Assembly: GCF_000189635.1 (NCBI RefSeq)
Contig: NW_002476445.1
Span: forward strand, 1,787-63,767
Source of the DNA: Tetrahymena thermophila SB210
Taxonomy: Eukaryota; Ciliophora; Oligohymenophorea; Hymenostomatida; Tetrahymenidae
Length of the DNA stretch: 61,981 nt
Direction: 5' to 3'
Each line of letters starts with the position of its first letter. Within the stretch, counting starts at the first letter, position 1. The position numbers were made by a program, and so were the translations under genes. Of the stretch, positions 48,151 to 59,013 are shown piece by piece. Under the pieces are notes generated by a model. It searched no databases and was not told the DNA's origin. It saw only the letters and a program-made list of their open reading frames with translations.

Positions 48151-50112
48151 CTTAAATCAAGTTAGCGACCAAGTCTCCTAAAAATTATTGCTGAAATAAT
48201 ATATTTTTAATAAACTACTTGTTTGTTATTCAATTTCTTATTTTTAATAGATAAGAAATCTGATAAGTATAAATATTTTTAGAATATCTAATTAAATATT
48301 CTTTTAATGAGACCAATGCTTATCTGAATTTTTTTGCTTTTCAAATCTATCATTTTAAGCAAGCAAAAAAACAAACAAAAGCATAATCTAAATTAGAATT
48401 TAAAAGCTTTTTAATTGATGATTCCTTTTAAATTATTATTTTATTTTAATTTTCATTTGCTATTCATATTAATAGATACTACTTAATATTAATAAAATTG
48501 ATAAATAGAATTTTAGTGTTAATAATACAGATAGACATATATCAATTTAATATTCAGCTGAATTAAGAAAAAAATTGTTTTCAAAAAATTTTAAAGCTAT
48601 ATTTTTCTCTCAAATAAATCCTATTTGATTGAATACCTAAAAAATGTTTTAATTATCAATATTGCTTTTCTCAAATAATTATTTCTAGAGTAGTTTAGTA
48701 AAATAGTAAATATTAGTTTATAAATTAAAAGAAAAATTTTAAATAAATAAAAAAAGGTATCGAAATAGATTAAAACATTTTTAGTTATTTTTTACATTTA
48801 TCAACTTCAAAATATGTTTCAAAACCTTTTTTTTATTTATTTTAATTTATAAAAAAACAAAAAATAAACGAAGACTCAATGTATTAGGGTTAATATCACC
48901 TTTAATTAATTTAATAATAATAAATAAAATAGATTTCAATTGTAGATCTAATAAATTTAAAAATTATTCATTTTAATATTAAATTAATAAAAAAGATATC
49001 TCTTTTTATTGTTTTAGAAATTTATTATATGTATGTGTCTATGCATATAATCAGTATCAGAATGATAAATAACTTTATTAATTCTTAATTAATTAGATTT
49101 GTAAAACATAAAATAGTAAATCAATCAAATATTTTATCAAACTCTTTTATTTTTAATAAATATTTTGAAAAACTGTATTAATTTATTCTGCTTAAAATAT
49201 TATATGGTTTATTTATCAATAAGTACAATTTTTTTGTAAATTCTAAAAATTATTCTAAGATACCAAGTCTATGTCAGACAGATTATAATTATGTATTTGA
49301 TAAGAAGGAAGATAATTAATTAATTATTGATAAGATTATATTTTGTATTTTTTATATTCTTTTATGCTTTTGTAATTTTTGTAATTAAAATAAATTTTAA
49401 TATTTTTTATTTAGAAAAAGCATGACAATAAGTGACTTAAATATTTTTTTCCTTCTATTAAATTATCAATTATTAAAATAGTATTTTAATTAATAATAAT
49501 ATATTTTTTATTTCTCTTATACTTACTAAAAAAAATAATATAATTTACAAAAAGATAAAATATATTAGCAGACAATTTTACTGAATTGATTAATTTTAGA
49601 AAAATTGTATTAAATTTTTTATTTTATTTAAATAACAATTAAAAATATTTGGATTAATAACATTAAAATAATTTACATAAATAAAAAATATTATTTAGTT
49701 TTTTTTATTAAAATTTTACTATTATTTTTCATAGGTAAAAATATTTACTTAAAAAAAAATAATTTATTTAAAATGAATAAATAAATACATTAAAAAACAT
49801 TATTAAATCTATTTATTTAATTATTTAATAAATATATAAAATTTATTAGTATGAAATTAAATTTAAAATAAAAAAATAAATAGTATCTATATCTTGTGCC
49901 TTGAATCAGGTATATCCAAAGATTTGAGGTAATTAAATTTATTTTATCATACTTTTTAAGCTAAAAAAGAGTAATATTTATTTAATTTTAATGAAAAAAA
50001 TCAGCATATTTAATTTTAAATACAAAATGAATCATCAATGTATAATTAATATAGATAGATTTACTTTAAAGATTTTAAATAAATTTAAATTAAATTTTTT
50101 TAAAGCTGAAAA
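48151..50112. other. intergenic region, no gene seen
   Basis: About 2 kb of extremely AT-rich DNA with long T runs, between the Q-rich gene and the Cys-rich surface-protein gene. Both are on the minus strand; it should hold the promoter of the Q-rich gene. No supported frame or RNA gene. Confidence 0.5.
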
Positions 50113-51046
50113 TCAGAATAATAATATGCTGATTGAAATTAAGGATAAAGCAAGTAAAGAAGAGTGAGATGATGCTTTATCATTAGTGCTAATTAATTCA
50201 GGAGCATATTAATCATCATATTAGTTATATTTATCAAAATATATGCATTGATAAAATTGATATGCTTTTTTTTAAATTTACTGAAATTCACTTTTGCATT
50301 AATTTTGAATACATGAGCCAACAATTTCTGGTACTCTTTAATTTAAATTATTATAGCATCTTAGAGCAATGCAATTATTTTATAGGAATATTTCCTTCAC
50401 ACAACCTTTATCCTTTTCACAGCTAAGAATATAATTACTAACGCACTGATATTTTTAATATTTAACTTCAGTAAACTCTTGATAACATTTTTCGAAATTT
50501 TCAGGGTTAGACATAAATAACTTAATCTATTTCTTCTTCAAATTACTTTCCTTCTTTTTTATATTTATTTAATCTAATTTTCTCTTATTCTGGATTATAT
50601 TTAGCTGCGTAAAAGCATTAGTAAGTTTTCAAACTTAACTATTAAACTTCCTCTGAATCTTTTTTAAATTATCTTTAAATACAAGATCCGTATATTTCTG
50701 CATCTCCTTTGTCAAATTAAAAGCCACATCTTAAAATAGTACAAGAATATTAATAAAAAGATTTACTAATACATTCTTTTCTATTTCCTTCTTTACATTC
50801 TAAGTATTGCTTGTTTAAGCATTTATCATCTTCGCTTTGATGTGTATCATCTTTCAATTAGTTTAGATAATAATCAATCTTTTCTTCTGTAGATATTGTT
50901 TCATCAAATAAATTTTATTTCTATTTTAGTTATTCTTCAATTTATTATTCAGTTAATTTTATTTGGTCTTATTAAGAGACACTTATACCAAATAAGCATG
51001 CTAAGATGACAATTAGGAGTTTCGAATTGATTTTTGAATTAGTTAT
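50113..51046 (-). pseudogene. Cys-repeat surface-protein gene with broken frame
   Basis: The minus strand encodes a secretory protein in two pieces. The first, read from about 51046, has a signal peptide (KLLIVILACLFGISVS) and one Cys-rich repeat (CLNKQYLECKEGNRKEC...CGFQF...YGSCIQRQF...YQCFYAAKYN), but its frame meets TGA at 50501-50503. The second, in a different frame (~50113-50512), holds a homologous repeat (CVSNYILSCEKDKGC...CIALRCYNNL...VGSCIQNQC...YQCIYFDKYN) and a hydrophobic C-terminus (SSLLALSLISISILLF) like a GPI-anchor signal. No ATG precedes the signal peptide; the codon just before ACTAATTC is ATA. One gene with a frameshift in the linker and a lost start is the simplest reading. 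A missed 5' exon or a sequence error are alternatives. Confidence 0.65.
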
Positions 51047-51119
51047 ATTTATTTTGTATTTGTTATTTTTTTTTAATTTATTTAAATATTATTTTAATGA
51101 TAATTTACCTCAAGTTTTT

Positions 51120-51233
51120 AAATATATTTGATAAAATAGATCATAAGTATAGTTATAAATAGTTTAAATTTTTAATTTTAAACCAAATTATTAATTAGAA
51201 AATAGAAACATTTATTCTTATTTTTAGAAACGA
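51120..51233 (+). repeat. tandem repeat pair, copy 1
   Basis: About 115 bases, repeated with ~85-90% identity at 51240-51357. Shared blocks include ATTATTAATTAGAAAATAG and ACATTTATTC followed by TATTTTTAGAAAC. Confidence 0.7.
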
Positions 51234-51239
51234 TATAGT

Positions 51240-51357
51240 TTTTAAACGTATTTGTTAAATAGATAATAATTTTACTTCTAAATAGCTTACATTTTTAATT
51301 TTAAACAACATTATTAATTAGAAAATAGGAACATTTATTCCTATTTTTAGAAACAAT
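51240..51357 (+). repeat. tandem repeat pair, copy 2
   Basis: Second copy, adjacent to the first. Confidence 0.7.
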
Positions 51358-51899
51358 ATAAATAAGTATTATAAGCAACATGAAAAAATAGTACTATTTA
51401 ATTATCTGTTATATTAAATGAAATAAACATTTCTAAATTTCTTTAAATTAATGTTAACACTTAAAAATAAGCTTAATGTGATTTTCTTTTAATTTTTTTA
51501 AATACCTTAATTCCTCTATCCTTATAAAATTGTACATACATTAATGAGTATTTCATATAAAAATTATTATAAATGTGTTAAAAAAGGCTAGTCTAAAAAA
51601 TTTATGGCTAGACCACACACACTTTTCCCTTTATATTTTATACTAACATAATTAATAGGTATTTTAACTAATATAAAACTAAAAAAGACATTAAATAAAT
51701 AAATTTTATTAAAAATTAATCCTCAAATAAAATTATAAGCACAAATTTTCTTTCTTTTTTATAAAATTAATTTTATTTTTTATTTTAAAATTAAATGTTA
51801 ACTTTATTTATAATAAATGTTTATGAATTAAAAATATTTTATCTTTCGTTTGTTATTTATTAATTGAATGAGTAATAATCAATTTATGTAATAAAATTA

Positions 51900-52065
51900 T
51901 AAAGTATTCTTATAAACGATAGATAGATATTTTAAATAATAGAAATTACTTTTTGCTCTCTCTCTTTTTTATATTTAAAAGGGCTAGAACTTATTCTGAT
52001 TATTTAGTTCAGTAATTTATTAATTTACAATAAATTAAATTTGTGATGATTAATATTAAATTATA
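51900..52065 (+). repeat. direct repeat pair, copy 1
   Basis: Shares TTTAAATAATAGAAATTAC, a TTTTTGCT-CT-rich block, GCTAGAACTTATTCTGATTA and TTAATTTAC...TAAATTAAATTTGTGA with 52545-52680. The copies are ~480 bases apart. Confidence 0.7.
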
Positions 52066-52544
52066 ATATTACTCAAATTTTTATCAAATATCATGAATAT
52101 GTTTAAAAAAAAATTTGATTACTAAATACTTTTAAATACTTAAGTAAATTTAGAGAATACCTGTAAAAAATAATAAGCAAATATTCCATATTAGTTTAAA
52201 ACTTGTGGCATTTATATCTTTAATCAAAATTTGATACGGTTGCTTTATAAATTAATGAAAAAATTCTAAAATGTTAAGAAAAAGCACTATCCTTTTAGAA
52301 ATTAATTTAATACTACCATAAAGTACAACTTGTAAATTTACCTTATTTAGAACTAAAGTGTAAATAATTAACTATTATCAAATTATTTAAAAAATAATAT
52401 AATTTAAATTATACTGTAGAACATAAAGTCTTCGTTTGTATTTTTACTTTTTTACAATAGGGTGTGAAATAAATATTATAAATCTAAGTTAAAATTCCTA
52501 AAATTATACTGGTTCTTAATTCAATCTTGTTAAGATTAGTTATC

Positions 52545-52680
52545 TTATAAAGCGATAGACTTTAAATAATAGAAATTACTTTTTGCTTTCTCTTTTTTAA
52601 ATTTAAAAGAGCTAGAACTTATTCTGATTATTTAATTCAGTAACTTATTAATTTACGATGTAAATTAAATTTGTGAGAAG
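52545..52680 (+). repeat. direct repeat pair, copy 2
   Basis: Second copy of the repeat at 51900-52065, slightly shorter, with the same order of blocks. Confidence 0.7.
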
Positions 52681-54029
52681 AAGAAAAAGAAGAAATTTAC
52701 TAACAAATAAATAATAATAAAATAGATGCTGAACATTTAGTATAATAGAGTGATGATGCTGATGATAATAACAATGATAAACTATAAGAATAATATGCTC
52801 TGTTATCAGAATCTGAAGCAGAAGCATTAATTAAGAAATAGATGAAGAACTAGAAGATGAATATGAAACTAATTAAAAGCTCAAAGATATATTAATCGAA
52901 TAAAAATCTTTTAAAAAAATATTTATATTTGATATTTGTTTATGTTAAAATAGTATTTCTAAAATTTGATTTTTATATAAAATTAAACTATTTATAATTA
53001 TTTGCTAAGATATATTACATTTTTTGGGTAGTAATCTCTTATTATATATAATGGACACCTAAATTAAATTAAATGGTGTCAAAAAAATAATTTAGAAGGT
53101 AGGTAGATGCCAATATTTTTTTAATCTCAAAATTTGATTTCTGTATTTTGATTAATTTTTGTAAAATATAAGAAATCAAATATATAGAAAATAATTAATT
53201 AAGATTAAAAAAAAAAAAATATTCATTAGTAATATAAAAATTATTTGAAATATCACAAATCATGATATCATGATCTATGATATTTTAAATGCAGGAACAG
53301 CTATATTATTAGAAAAATTATCAAATAAAACATGTAACAATTAAAAAACTCTATAATATAATAAAATATTCAATAAACAAATTGTATTTATGATTGATTG
53401 ATTGATTTATTATTTATCCTTACTAAATGTTAAAACAATCTTAAATTAGATTGCTTATCACATTCCTCAAAATTTTTTTTAGATTACAAATGAATAAGTT
53501 GCTGAATTAAGTAATCAGTCAGTTCTAGAAATTTTCCTTACTTATTAAAAAGAGAAAGTAAAAAGTAATTTCAATTATTTAAGTTATTTATAGATAATTT
53601 TTATAAGATATTCTTTAATTTTATTACTTTCTAATTAAATTAAAAAATAAATGGTAAGCAAAAAATAAAATATTTTTAATTAATTTATATTTATTAAAAA
53701 TTAAATTAACATTTACTATTTTTAAAGAAATTTAATTAAAAACTTAATATATAAAATAGGAAAGAAATTAATTAGTGCTAATTATTTTTGATAAATTATA
53801 TAATTAAAATGCCTTTACATTGCGTTAAAAATTAGAATGAGTTGTTCAAACGGCTCAAATTAATATTGTTTTAAAAGAATATAATTTATATTAAATATTA
53901 CAAATAATATAAAAATATAAATAAAAATACATAATTAAATATTTATTAATTCTTTTTAAATTAATCTTTATTAGTACACATATATAGATAGATAGATACA
54001 ATAAGAAATGAGTCTTTTATTTAAAATTG

Positions 54030-57000
54030 TCAATCATATGATTTCTTTATCAATTTATTGAAAAAACCTCCTTGTATTTTCCTTAAATCATTTACATGTC
54101 CACATTCAACTATCTTTCCTTAATCAAGTACTGCTACTCTATCAAATAATTCAATATTTTCTAATCTATGAGTTATGACTAACAGTGTTTTATTTTCTGT
54201 GAATTTAAATATTTATTTATGTAATTCAGCATCTGTTTTCGGATCCATGTTTGAGGTTGCTTCATCCAAGCATACTATATCTGCTTCTCTAAGTATTATT
54301 CTTAAAAAGTTTACAACTTATTTTTCACCATTCGATAAATTTTGACCACCTTCTTCAACTTCAAAGTCTAGCATATCATCATTTTGCTAATCAATTTCAA
54401 TAACTTCACTTTAATATTCCTTCATTTATTTCTATTTATTAGACTCATTATCCTCTGATTCTGAATGATTTCTTATTTTTAAGTTAGTTTCTCCTACTTT
54501 TTACTGAATTATTTATCGAGGAATTTTGCCTTCAGGATCTAAGTTATCTTATAAACTTGCATTGTAAAGAAATCCAAATTAAGGAATAATAGACATTTAT
54601 TATCTCAGGTCTTTCAAGCAAAAAGATTAAATGTTTTTACTCTTTAAGTGTATGTTACCATGCTATATGGGATACATGTTAAAAAGAGTATTAAAAATAG
54701 ATGTTTTTCCAGAACCTGTTCTTCCACAGAAAGCTATTTTTTCACCTTTCTTTATTTTTAGATTAAATCCTTTGAGAGCAAATTGAATTTCTTTTGAATC
54801 TTTTGATATATCTGTGCTTTCATTAATGTTATCGTAAGTTAAGTAAACATCATCAAACTTAATTTCAAAATCTTATTATTCATTATTATTAGAAGGCTGT
54901 ATTTGAACATTTGTAAATTTTTGATTTTGCTGTACTTCTAAAAGATTCTCTTTATCATTGTTGAAATATTACCTTATACGCTCAACAGAAACTAAATATT
55001 ATTCAGTATTACAAAAATATTGTACAAGATCAGAAAATTTAGATGATAGAAGGATAGAATATGTAAGACACATAGAAACTGTAGTATAATTGAAATCTAT
55101 TTCGCCTAAAATAAATATCATACCAGTTATCACCACACAAATGAACAAGAAGTTGCTCACAAACAATAACCTAATAGACATCCATATCTATATAGTTTAA
55201 GAAATTAGAAAACTGTTAACACTATCATTTAGTTTTTCCAAATAGTCTTTTAAAATAAGTCTCTCTTTACCAAAAGCTCTGATTAAAATTAACCCTTTAT
55301 CTGCCTCATCCAAAGCATTTAACAATCTCCCCTAATTCACAGAATTTAACCTTTTGATTTCTCTATTAGAGTGTCTAAAGAACTTTTAAATAAAGTAGAT
55401 GAAAACTAAAGATACCAAGACAAAAACTACCAACCATGGGAATTAGATCAAAATGCCAATAGAATATCTTAAATTTAAGAATAAAAATAATTTTTAGATA
55501 TTTAATTATAAAAATAAATTTTGAAAATTTTTATTGTTTTAAAAGAAAAAAGACTTCCAAATTTGAAGAAAAAAAATAAGAAAATAGATTTCAAATTAAT
55601 TAATTGTTTCATAAGGAAAAAATTATTTTATTCCTTTAAAAAATTAATTAAAGATTGAATAATAAAAATTGTTAATTTAATGTTTTAAAGAAATAACTAT
55701 AAATAAATTGTTTACCCAAAGGTATAGGCTAATTATTCTAAAAAGACGTGACAGTTCCATGGTAAATCTTAGTCGATAGTGAAAATGTCATCAGAAATTC
55801 TATTTATAATTCTTCCAGGGGAATTTTGATCGAAGAATTTCATTTTACTGAAGATAATCGATGAATTTAGTTTTGAAAATATTTTTTTGCTGCTAAGAAG
55901 CGCACATAGACAATAGAAAAAAGATCTTAGAGCAGTCATTCCTAAATTCAAGAAAATAAAGAATAGAAATGTGTCTGTGAATGATTTAAAGATATTATTT
56001 ATATCTTCAAAAAATGTGCTTGATGGCGAAACTTTGTCTCTAAGCCAGAAATCTATGATCATTTGAGACCCTTACATCATAAAATTGGCTATGAAGAATA
56101 TCACAAGCAGGAAATAATTTGCGTATTTCATGTAAGTTGTCAAAGTTTTTAGTTTAATATTTCCCTTTTCTCTTTCTTCTTCGTCATCTTGCTATTAATC
56201 TTCATCTTCATCAGTGTATTTCTTCTTTTTTTTTAGTTTATTTAAAATAATTTAATTTATTAACACTAAAGAAAAATTAGTAAAATTACCTTTTGCTTTT
56301 CTTCAAAATCTCTTTCTTTATTTTTATTAAATTCAAGATTTTTTATTTTTTCATTTTAGATTTCTGTTTCTTAACAATTCATCATTTCATTTAATTCATT
56401 TGTCAAATCTTATTGGTTGAATTCTTCTTGAATTTCGGTCTACTCTCTAAGCTTTTTAGCTTCTTCCTACTCTTTTAATTGGCTTTATCCGCTAAGAATA
56501 AATTTTTCTATTTCTTCTTAATTAGAGACTAAGGAACCTTTTTAGACATAGAAAATCTTGCTAATCATCTCTCTATTTGAGAAGATACTAAAATGACTCG
56601 TCACTAATAGAACAGTTTTTTTAAGCTTTTTGATAAGAGTTTCTAGAATTACTTGTTAATAAACCTTCTCTGCAACATGAGCATCTAAACTGCTTAAGAT
56701 ATCATCAAATAGATATATATCGCACTTCTAATAAAGAGCTCTGCAAATAGCTATCCTCTGTCTTTATCCTCCACTTAGATTACAACCTCCAGGTCCGATT
56801 AACTTATCGTCTTTCTTCTAAAATGAATCGAAATCTACTCTCAGATCACAACATTCTATACACTGATTATACCATAAAGAATCATATTCTGAACCAAATA
56901 AAATATTTTCTTTAATAGTTTTATTTTACAGCCAATGATTTTAAGAAACATAAGCTATCTTTCCATTCACAATTAATTTCTTTTCAAAGTTAAGCAATCT

Positions 57001-59013
57001 CTCTTAATTTTAAAAGCTTTGATTATTTGAAGAAATGAGAGAATCCTGAATATTCATCTATTCTATGTCCATCTCATTCAAAATACCTTACAAGAGTGCT
57101 GACTTTCCTGACCCTATTTGCGTTTAAATAAATCAATATGTTTTCTCGATGCTCAATATGTTTCTTCAAGAAATTTTTATTTCAATTATTTTGTTTTGTT
57201 TTTTTTTAATAAAAATGAAATATTTTTTACCTATTTCTCCAATGATAATTGCCATTTCTCCTTTTTAAATGGTTAAATCATGAATTTTCAATTCGAAATT
57301 TGAAGTGCCTTAAACATTTGAGCTTTCATACTAATTTTAAAGTAATGATTGCTGATTATCATTTAGTTATTCCACCTTAGATTTTTTACTTAAATCTTTG
57401 TAATTATCATGGCTTACAGATTTAAAACTAGGCCATTTGAATATCTTTTTCTTTATTTAAATAGCAATCTAGGTAGTATCATTTTCTGCGCTATCAAAAA
57501 AGCTGCTCTGATTAACTTAATTTCTTTCATCCAAATCAGCAGCTTAATTAAATAAAATAGATTAAATTTAATTTATAACTTTTTTAATAATAATTCTTAC
57601 TATTATTGTGGTTGATTTAATTTTAATTTAAGAATTTCTTTATTCTTTTAAACGAGACTCTACACTTGACTAAGTCTCCTACGCACCAAGGAATAAGACT
57701 AATGGGATCAGTTAATATACCAAATAAAGCTATAATAGTGAATACATTACAGTCAGCTAAAATATTTCCATCATCGACGTAGTTAACTAAAAAGAAAAAC
57801 AGTAAAAAGTAGCTAAGACAGTTCCAAAACACTCCCAGTACCCCATCAATGATTCTAATTGCAGTTACTTATTTGAATTCCCGAGAACGTATTTTTTATA
57901 TTTTTCTTTTGAAGATATCTTCCCAGCAAAGATATTTAATGCTCTTCATTGCATCAATGACATCTTTACACAGAGATACTCTTTGATCCTTCTGCTAAAA
58001 TTGTTTATCAAAGCAAACCTTTTAACCATTAAAAAAAAATCAAACAAGCTTTTAGCTAAAAATAAATTTACCCCTAGAAAATGAGTGATGACTATGTTGA
58101 ATACAGTCGAGCCTAAGAGAATATAGAGTCCATGTAAGATTGATTTTCCCATTTTGTAGTATATAAATAGCAAGACTATTAAAATGGTTACTATACTTTA
58201 TGTTGTTTGAATTAATGCCCAGAATAATTGTTGCTATTAATCAATGTCAACTGTAATGATGTTGTTTGCATTTGGATTTTCTTCTGTTTCGTTTGATTAT
58301 TCCTATTCGTTACCTTAACCTGTGCTTGAAGTAGAAACCTGGGTCCTTAAAGATTTGCTAAAGACTAGATATTGCAGAGTTGCTTATGCATTTGCCTTCC
58401 ATTATGCTTAATACCACATATAACGAGAGAAAAATATGTTCTTTAATATGTAAGCTACTGCAACAGCTGCTAACAAAAGACAAATGTCTCTCTTTTCATC
58501 ATAAGTAGTTTAATAGTTTTTCAATTTGTCAGTTATGATATCCATCAATAGAATACATCCACAGCTTAAGACTGACTATAGGATGGAGTAAAATAGACCA
58601 AAAAAGAAGCTTTTATAAGTCATGTTAAAGTAAATTGATCCTAAGTTAAAGTTATTTTAATTTTCAAAGTAACTTGGATGGTGTTGCTTATATTACTCAA
58701 GGTTTTCTATGATGACTTTTACCTAGGTTGATTTAGTTGTGTAATCATTTAGATCCTCACTTTAAATCTGTTTATCTTCTCTATAGAGCTAGTTGATGTG
58801 CTTGAATAGTTTAGTCAGAGCTGTAAAAAAGACATTATGATCTTCTCTACGAGCTCCTGAACTTGGTAGCACTTCTTCGCAATAGATATTTGCTTGTCTT
58901 TTTGTTTGTTGTAATTGCATATCACTTTCTATCTAGTTTTAAAAGCAAGTTGTATTTTTCTAAGTTGTTGAGTAGAAATTTTATTCCTTTTTCGCTTGTT
59001 GTTTAAAATCCAT
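54030..59013 (-). CDS. ABCC-type (MRP-like) ABC exporter, full length
   Basis: Six exons on the minus strand: 58072-59013, 57601-58018, 57231-57542, 56290-57113, 55716-56224, 54030-55467; phases agree, giving 1,480 residues. Order is TMD1-NBD1-TMD2-NBD2 without the extra N-terminal TMD0. NBD1: Walker A GEIGSGKSALL, Q-loop SQNHWLQNKTIKENILFG, signature NLSGGQRQRIAICRAL, Walker B IYLFDDILSSLDAHV, His switch LVTSHF. NBD2: Walker A GRTGSGKTS, Q-loop IIPQFGFLYNASLQDNLDP, signature NLSNGEKQVVNFLRIIL, Walker B IVCLDEATSNMDPKTD, His switch VITHRL. NBD1 has Asp after the Walker B Asp, whereas NBD2 keeps the catalytic Glu, the asymmetry typical of ABCC proteins. A ~110-residue acidic/Gln linker joins the halves. 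ATP-driven efflux of organic anions or conjugates is family knowledge; substrate unknown. Confidence 0.92.

Larger units (their letters stand above)
51047..54029. other. repeat-bearing intergenic region
   Basis: About 3 kb without a supported gene. It contains two pairs of direct repeats (listed) and short GATT microsatellites near 53390 and TAGA repeats near 53985. A short acidic coding-like stretch near 52680-52900 is discussed under rejected items. Confidence 0.5.

Noticed and set aside
52677..52910. Acidic coding-like stretch (DADDNNNDKLQEQYALLSE-like)
   Set aside because: Preceded directly by an in-frame TGA, no start codon and no splice context I can defend; possibly a decayed exon. 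Not called as a gene.
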